A DNA stretch of 15,526 nucleotides, taken from NCBI GenBank assembly GCA_021107495.1, contig JAIOSR010000408.1, forward strand, positions 1-15,526. Direction: 5' to 3'. Below, one piece after another: positions 11,824-15,526 of the stretch (positions within the stretch are counted from its first letter, which is position 1; every line of letters starts with the position of its first letter). The notes below the pieces were generated by a model, which did not search any database, had not been told where the DNA came from, and was given only the letters and a program-made list of their open reading frames with translations. The position numbers and the translations under genes were made by a program. The DNA is from Desulfobacterales bacterium (GTDB taxonomy: Bacteria > Desulfobacterota > DSM-4660 > Desulfatiglandales > Desulfatiglandaceae).

Positions 11824-13608
11824 TCACGCATCCGGATAGCTCTTCTCCTCCAACTCCGGGACCAGGGTCTTCATTCGCTCGGAGATATACGTCCGCACCT
11901 CCGTGGCCGTATTCAGCCGCATAACATTCTCAAAATCAGCACGGGCCTCTTCCATGGAAAGGGATCGTGTAATCATCTTGATAAGGGGTATGGACCTTGC
12001 GTTCATGCTGAGTTCATCAATTCCCAGGCCCAACAGTATAGGTACGCAAAGCGGGTCTCCGGCCATTTGCCCGCAAAGGGACACCCCAATTCCGGCATCC
12101 CTGGCCGCGTTGACCACTTTTTGGATCATTCTGAGAATGGCCGGGTGAAAGGGCTGGTACATGTAGGCCACATGCTCATTGATCCTGTCAATACCGAGGG
12201 CATACTGGATAAGATCGTTTGTCCCGATACTGAAGAAATCCACATGCCGGGCCAGGACGTCGGCCATGGTGACCGCGGCCGGTATCTCGATCATGATTCC
12301 CATCTTAATGTCCTGGGCATATTCGATTTTTTCGCGATCCAGTTCATCTTTGACCTGACCCACAATCTCTTTTGTATCGAGAAGCTCCTGCAAACCTGAA
12401 ATCATGGGAAACATAAGCTGAACATTGCCGTAGGCACTAGCCCTCAGAATTGCGCGCAACTGGCTTTTAAATATCTCCGGTTCTTTGAGGCAAAACCTGA
12501 TGGCTCTCAGCCCGAGTGCAGGGTTCATCTCCGGGGCAATATCAAGGGCTGATGCAAATTTATCGCCCCCTAAATCCAGGGTCCTTATGGTCACGGGCCC
12601 GGGAAACATGATTTCAGCCACCTCCCTGTAGTCCTCAAACAGCTCTTCCTCACCGGGAAGCCCTTTGCTCCTGAGATACAGGAATTCCGTCCTGTAGAGA
12701 CCGATGCCTTCCCCGCCTAAGTCCCTGACCGCCGCCACTTCTTCCAATAATTCCATGTTGGCCTTAACGGTTATTTTCTGTCCGTCAAGGGTCAGGGCCG
12801 GAAGATGGCTTGTCCTTGCAATGCTTGATTTATATACTTCATGTTCAATCTGCTTTTCCTGGTAATGAATAATGGCACTGTCGTCGGGATTAATGATCAC
12901 ATCACCGGTGTTTCCATCAATGATCAAAAGGTCCCCATCCCTTACCAGACTCGTAACCGTTTCCAAGCCCACAACCGCCGGGATCTCTAATGCCTGAGAC
13001 ATAATGGCCGTATGAGACGTAGGGCCGCCCACATCGGTAATGAAGCCCATGACCCTTGCGATATTCAGCTCGGTGGTGTCTGCCGGAGATAAATCATGGG
13101 CCACAATAATCACTCGCTCTTTGATTTCCCCCAAGTTCTCCTGTGTCTCCCCCGAAAGGTTTCGAAGTATTCTCTCTGTAACGTTCTCCACGTCGCCTAT
13201 GCGGTTGCTGATGTATTCATCATCTATCTGGGTAAAGATGTTTCTGATCTCTTCGAGCGATTTCTTTAGTGCCCATTCGGCATTAATCTTCTCGTCCAGA
13301 ATCCTTTGAACGGTAGAATCATTAAGCATGCTGTCTTTAAGGATCATTAGATGGCTGTCTAAGATAAAGGCATGCTCTTGAACCTGCTCCGGCATCCTAT
13401 TCTTCAGAGTGGTAAGTTGCTGCTCCGTGGCATCAAGGGCCTCCCTGAAACGCTCAACCTCCTTGTTGATGTGGTCATCGTTAATTAGGTACTGGTACAG
13501 GATCTTGACCCTTGACCTGTCAACCAGATGTGCCTTGCCTATAATAATGCCCGGGGAGGCGGCAATCCCTTTCAAATTTTTTTCTGCCTGTACAGGATTG
13601 TCTGTCAT
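11824..13608 (-). CDS. ptsI: Phosphoenolpyruvate-protein phosphotransferase (PTS Enzyme I)
   Basis: 594 aa, slightly longer than typical (about 575). Residues 10-130 form the N-terminal HPr-binding helical region, GGPTSHTAI carries the phosphorylated histidine (H199), and the C-terminal PEP-binding barrel shows GIGLYRTEF, TIRTLDLGGDK, the MFPMIS segment, FFSIGTNDLIQYALG and the acid/base cysteine in GVSLCGQMAGD. It moves phosphate from PEP to HPr in the cytoplasm. The ATG overlaps the stop of the RsmI-HPr ORF (ATGA), with GGTGAAGG upstream, so donor and acceptor are made together. No sugar permease (EII) gene is in the window, so a regulatory PTS is possible (inference). Confidence 0.97.
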   Translation of the reverse strand: MTDNPVQAEKNLKGIAASPGIIIGKAHLVDRSRVKILYQYLINDDHINKEVERFREALDATEQQLTTLKNRMPEQVQEHAFILDSHLMILKDSMLNDSTVQRILDEKINAEWALKKSLEEIRNIFTQIDDEYISNRIGDVENVTERILRNLSGETQENLGEIKERVIIVAHDLSPADTTELNIARVMGFITDVGGPTSHTAIMSQALEIPAVVGLETVTSLVRDGDLLIIDGNTGDVIINPDDSAIIHYQEKQIEHEVYKSSIARTSHLPALTLDGQKITVKANMELLEEVAAVRDLGGEGIGLYRTEFLYLRSKGLPGEEELFEDYREVAEIMFPGPVTIRTLDLGGDKFASALDIAPEMNPALGLRAIRFCLKEPEIFKSQLRAILRASAYGNVQLMFPMISGLQELLDTKEIVGQVKDELDREKIEYAQDIKMGIMIEIPAAVTMADVLARHVDFFSIGTNDLIQYALGIDRINEHVAYMYQPFHPAILRMIQKVVNAARDAGIGVSLCGQMAGDPLCVPILLGLGIDELSMNARSIPLIKMITRSLSMEEARADFENVMRLNTATEVRTYISERMKTLVPELEEKSYPDA

Positions 13609-13871
13609 TTGCCTTCACCGAATTTCTGCTCAAAGAGTTCGTCCAATTTTTCCATGAAACTTTCCGAATCCTTCCCCACAACCCTCGCCTGTATCTCCGT
13701 GCCTTTTGGACATGACAGCGTAAGGATTGACAGGATGCTGGAGCCATCCACCTCCTGGCCATCCTTTTGCAGAAACAGCCTGGATTCATGCTGATTGGCC
13801 AGCTCTACGATTTTACCCGCAGCTCGTGCGTGCAACCCTAAATTGTTCCTTATCTTCAGTTTCTTGACCAA
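13605..13871 (-). CDS. Possible separate HPr from an internal start
   Basis: TTG at 13869-13871 would give an 88-residue HPr of normal length with the active histidine at position 14 and the serine at 45. A purine-rich GGTGGAGGGAG lies immediately upstream, a match to a ribosome binding site though close to the start. It is nested in the RsmI-HPr ORF. This is a hypothesis; the fusion may be the only product. Confidence 0.4.
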   Translation of the reverse strand: MVKKLKIRNNLGLHARAAGKIVELANQHESRLFLQKDGQEVDGSSILSILTLSCPKGTEIQARVVGKDSESFMEKLDELFEQKFGEGK

Positions 13872-14792
13872 CTCCCTCCACCTCAAATCTTCACGGGACC
13901 TTTTCCTGGCAAGGCATTCTTTATACACATGCCTGTAAGCCACATCCTCTTCACGGGAAATGAGCTCGGCAATATCCTTAACGCCCATCTTGTCATCGGA
14001 CAGTAATTCCTCTATCCTTGCAAGTACCTCTTCATTCAATACCCGGGGTTCTTCCTCCTCGCTTCCGGCCACCACCAGTGTAAATTCACCCTTGATTCTG
14101 TCCGTTGTAAGACCGGTCAGAATAGCGCTTACGGTCCCCCGCTTAACCTCCTCAAAAAGCTTTGTCATCTCCTTAAGCATCACCATTTGCCGATCACCCA
14201 ATATCTCCTTTAGATCGGTCAACATGGCCTTGATGCGGTGCGGGGCTTCAAAAAAAACAATGGTCCGGCGTTCGGGAACCAATCTTCTGAGGGTCTTCTT
14301 TCTCTTGCCGGATTTGTTAGGCAAAAACCCGCAAAATACAAATTCCTCTGATGGCATTCCTGAAATCGAAAGTGCCGCGATAACTGCAGAAGGTCCGGGA
14401 ATCGGTACAACTTTTATATTATCATTTGACGCCCGGCTGATCAAATAGGCGCCCGGATCCGATATCCCGGGGGTACCGGCATCGGTCACAAGGGCAACAT
14501 CGCGCCCGGACGTCAATTGCTGAATAAGCTCGCTCGCTTTTGCTTTCTGGTTGTGCTGGTTATAACCGGTGAGCCTCGTTTTTATGCCGTAATGTTCTAA
14601 AAGCCCCCTGCTATGTGCCACTTTCTCGGCGGCAATCACGTCCACGCTATTAAGGATGCTCAGTGCCCTTAGTGTAATATCTTCGAGGTTCCCTATGGGC
14701 GTTGAGGTCACATACAGGGTTCCGGATTCCGGATTTTGGGTTTCGGATTTCGGGTTTCGAATTTCAGGATTATCTTTCTTTGAGTTTTTCAT
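13605..14792 (-). CDS. rsmI: Fusion: 16S rRNA 2'-O-methyltransferase RsmI + HPr phosphocarrier
   Basis: 395 aa from the ATG at 14792. Residues about 24-300 are RsmI: GTLYVTSTPIGNLEDITLRAL, VALVTDAGTPGISDPG (SAM-binding loop), PIPGPSAVIAALSISG, FFEAPHRI and the C-terminal helical part. RsmI methylates C1402 of 16S rRNA. Without a stop, the last 88 residues form a full HPr: NNLGLHARAA with the phosphorylatable histidine (H321) and VDGSSILSILTL with the regulatory-type serine, spaced like H15 and S46 of classical HPr. ptsI overlaps the end by four bases. An internal TTG at 13871 with a strong ribosome site could give free HPr. The N-terminus is low-complexity (NPEIRNPKSETQNPES) and its start uncertain; the ATG at 14846 lies inside a palindromic repeat and is rejected. 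Confidence 0.9.
   Translation of the reverse strand: MKNSKKDNPEIRNPKSETQNPESGTLYVTSTPIGNLEDITLRALSILNSVDVIAAEKVAHSRGLLEHYGIKTRLTGYNQHNQKAKASELIQQLTSGRDVALVTDAGTPGISDPGAYLISRASNDNIKVVPIPGPSAVIAALSISGMPSEEFVFCGFLPNKSGKRKKTLRRLVPERRTIVFFEAPHRIKAMLTDLKEILGDRQMVMLKEMTKLFEEVKRGTVSAILTGLTTDRIKGEFTLVVAGSEEEEPRVLNEEVLARIEELLSDDKMGVKDIAELISREEDVAYRHVYKECLARKRSREDLRWRELVKKLKIRNNLGLHARAAGKIVELANQHESRLFLQKDGQEVDGSSILSILTLSCPKGTEIQARVVGKDSESFMEKLDELFEQKFGEGK
14723..14770. repeat. Short degenerate tandem repeat at the 5' end of rsmI
   Basis: About 8-base units based on TTCGGATT/TTCGGGTT run through this stretch and are translated as NPEIRNPKSETQNP-like peptide. Such arrays are usually non-coding insertions. 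They lie between the likely start codon and the conserved RsmI fold. Confidence 0.55.
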
Positions 14793-14812
14793 CACGGCAA
14801 TCCCAAATCCCC

Positions 14813-14946
14813 AGGAGTCTGTCCGAGAATTCACCAAAGCTGTCATTTGGAGCGTAGCGAGAAATCTTATTGTATTGAAAAGGCATGGTTTTAGATTTCT
14901 CCCTGCGGTCCGAATGACATAAAAACCTATCCTCGGACAGCCTCCT
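14813..14946. repeat. Nested palindromic MITE-like repeat
   Basis: Outer arms AGGAGTCTGTCCGAG (14813-14827) and CTCGGACAGCCTCCT (14932-14946) pair with one mismatch. Inner arms of 27 bases (14841-14867 and 14893-14919) pair with four mismatches and share TGTCATT...GAGAAATCT. It fills the gap between yraN and rsmI, touches the yraN stop codon and contains a spurious ATG for rsmI. No transposase, and no clear target duplication, is seen. As RNA it would make a long hairpin. Confidence 0.7.
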
Positions 14947-15313
14947 AGTAGGCCAATTCAAAGGCGTTCCGGATTACTTCAATCTGCTGTTCGCCCCCGG
15001 CCAGACTGACGGCCACCACATCAAACCTCGCCTTAGCCCCGTTCAGCTTATTGGACTTCATATAAAAAAGGGCGACCTTTGAAAGTTGCCGCCTTTTTTT
15101 AGCATTCACGGCCTCTTTTGCATAGGCTAAAGACCTCCCCTTTCTGGTCTTTACCTCTATAAAAACCAGTGTATCGCCGTCTACTGCTATCAGATCAACC
15201 TCTCCCAAAGGGCAGCGATAGTTGCGAATGATCTTCTTATACCCGAGGCCTTTGATCTCCGTGAACGCAAGATCTTCGCCAAATCTCCCTAAAGAAAGTC
15301 TTTCCTGAGTCAA
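14945..15313 (-). CDS. yraN: YraN family (UPF0102) endonuclease-like protein
   Basis: 122 aa, normal length, start TTG at 15313. The restriction-endonuclease-like core is clear: LGRFGEDLAFTEIKGLGY, NYRCPLGEVDLIAVDGDTL, then FIEVKTRKG, giving the E, D and ExK residues expected of a PD-(D/E)XK fold. The cellular role is not well defined. The start is one base after the rnhB stop, so the genes are coupled, an order common in bacteria. Confidence 0.92.
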   Translation of the reverse strand: MTQERLSLGRFGEDLAFTEIKGLGYKKIIRNYRCPLGEVDLIAVDGDTLVFIEVKTRKGRSLAYAKEAVNAKKRRQLSKVALFYMKSNKLNGAKARFDVVAVSLAGGEQQIEVIRNAFELAY

Positions 15314-15314
15314 A

Positions 15315-15526
15315 TCAAGCTACCCTTTTAAAGGTAAAACGGTGAATCGGGCAAGCGCCATACTGCCCTAATGCAGCTAAATGCTCACGCGTTCCATATC
15401 CTTTGTTCCTGTCAAAGCCATAGACCGGGTACATGTCATGAAAGGAGCGCATGATCCTGTCCCGGTACACCTTGGCCAAAACAGAGGCAGCCGAAATACT
15501 CCGGCTGAGCTGATCTCCCTTTTTAA
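15315..15526 (-). CDS. rnhB: Ribonuclease HII, C-terminal part (runs off the window)
   Basis: Last 69 residues visible, with the 5' part beyond the right edge. KGDQLSRSISAASVLAKVYRD, YPVYGFDRNKGYGTREHL and IHRFTFKRV are typical of RNase HII, which cuts the RNA strand at ribonucleotides in DNA. The first visible residues include the final part of the active-site region; the acidic residues of the N-terminal half are not in the window. The stop is one base before the yraN start. Confidence 0.95.
   Translation of the reverse strand, partial: KKGDQLSRSISAASVLAKVYRDRIMRSFHDMYPVYGFDRNKGYGTREHLAALGQYGACPIHRFTFKRVA

Noticed and set aside
13960..14448. Plus-strand ORF opposite rsmI
   Set aside because: It is serine-rich antisense sequence of a conserved gene, without a ribosome site or recognisable domain.
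14793..14846. Earlier start of rsmI at 14846
   Set aside because: This ATG lies in the inner arm of the palindromic repeat and has no ribosome binding site.

Overview
The window looks like the chromosome of a Gram-negative, probably Desulfobacterota (deltaproteobacterial) bacterium, interrupted by mobile DNA at the tmRNA gene. The host call rests on the minus-strand gene order rnhB, yraN, rsmI-HPr, ptsI, smpB, ssrA and on the style of the interspersed repeats. It is an inference, not a database match.

Right part (10853-15526, all minus strand): a housekeeping cluster. It holds the 3' part of rnhB, yraN, a single ORF joining the 16S rRNA methyltransferase RsmI to an HPr phosphocarrier domain, ptsI (Enzyme I, the phosphodonor of HPr, overlapping by 4 bases), smpB and an intact ssrA (tmRNA). 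A nested palindromic MITE-like repeat separates yraN from rsmI.

Middle part (1573-10880): a 9.28-kb integrative element bounded by a perfect 28-bp direct repeat of the tmRNA 3' end (T arm, acceptor stem and CCA). Its integrase gene ends 2 bases from the ssrA-side repeat. Putative arm-type integrase sites (CTGATAAA pairs with an 11-bp period) lie 34-38 bp from the core on both sides. It carries a RelE-like toxin with a probable antitoxin, a ribbon-helix-helix repressor with an operator-like array, a XerC/D-like recombinase with an unusual insertion, an ASCH protein, a MazG-like protein, a MerR-like regulator, a small membrane protein with a coat-like layout, an excisionase-like protein, an XRE repressor, a rolling-circle (HUH) replication initiator and a small HNH protein. 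Several intergenic stretches are full of hairpins and repeats and are candidates for origins, operators or attenuators. No Zot-like or other capsid/morphogenesis gene was recognised. It is best described as a rolling-circle integrative plasmid-like element or a filamentous-phage-like/satellite element.

Left part (1-1572): the end of a second, different integrative element. An excisionase-like gene and a tyrosine integrase abut the outer copy of the same 28-bp repeat. The two elements therefore sit in tandem at ssrA, with different integrases but the same attachment core and orientation.
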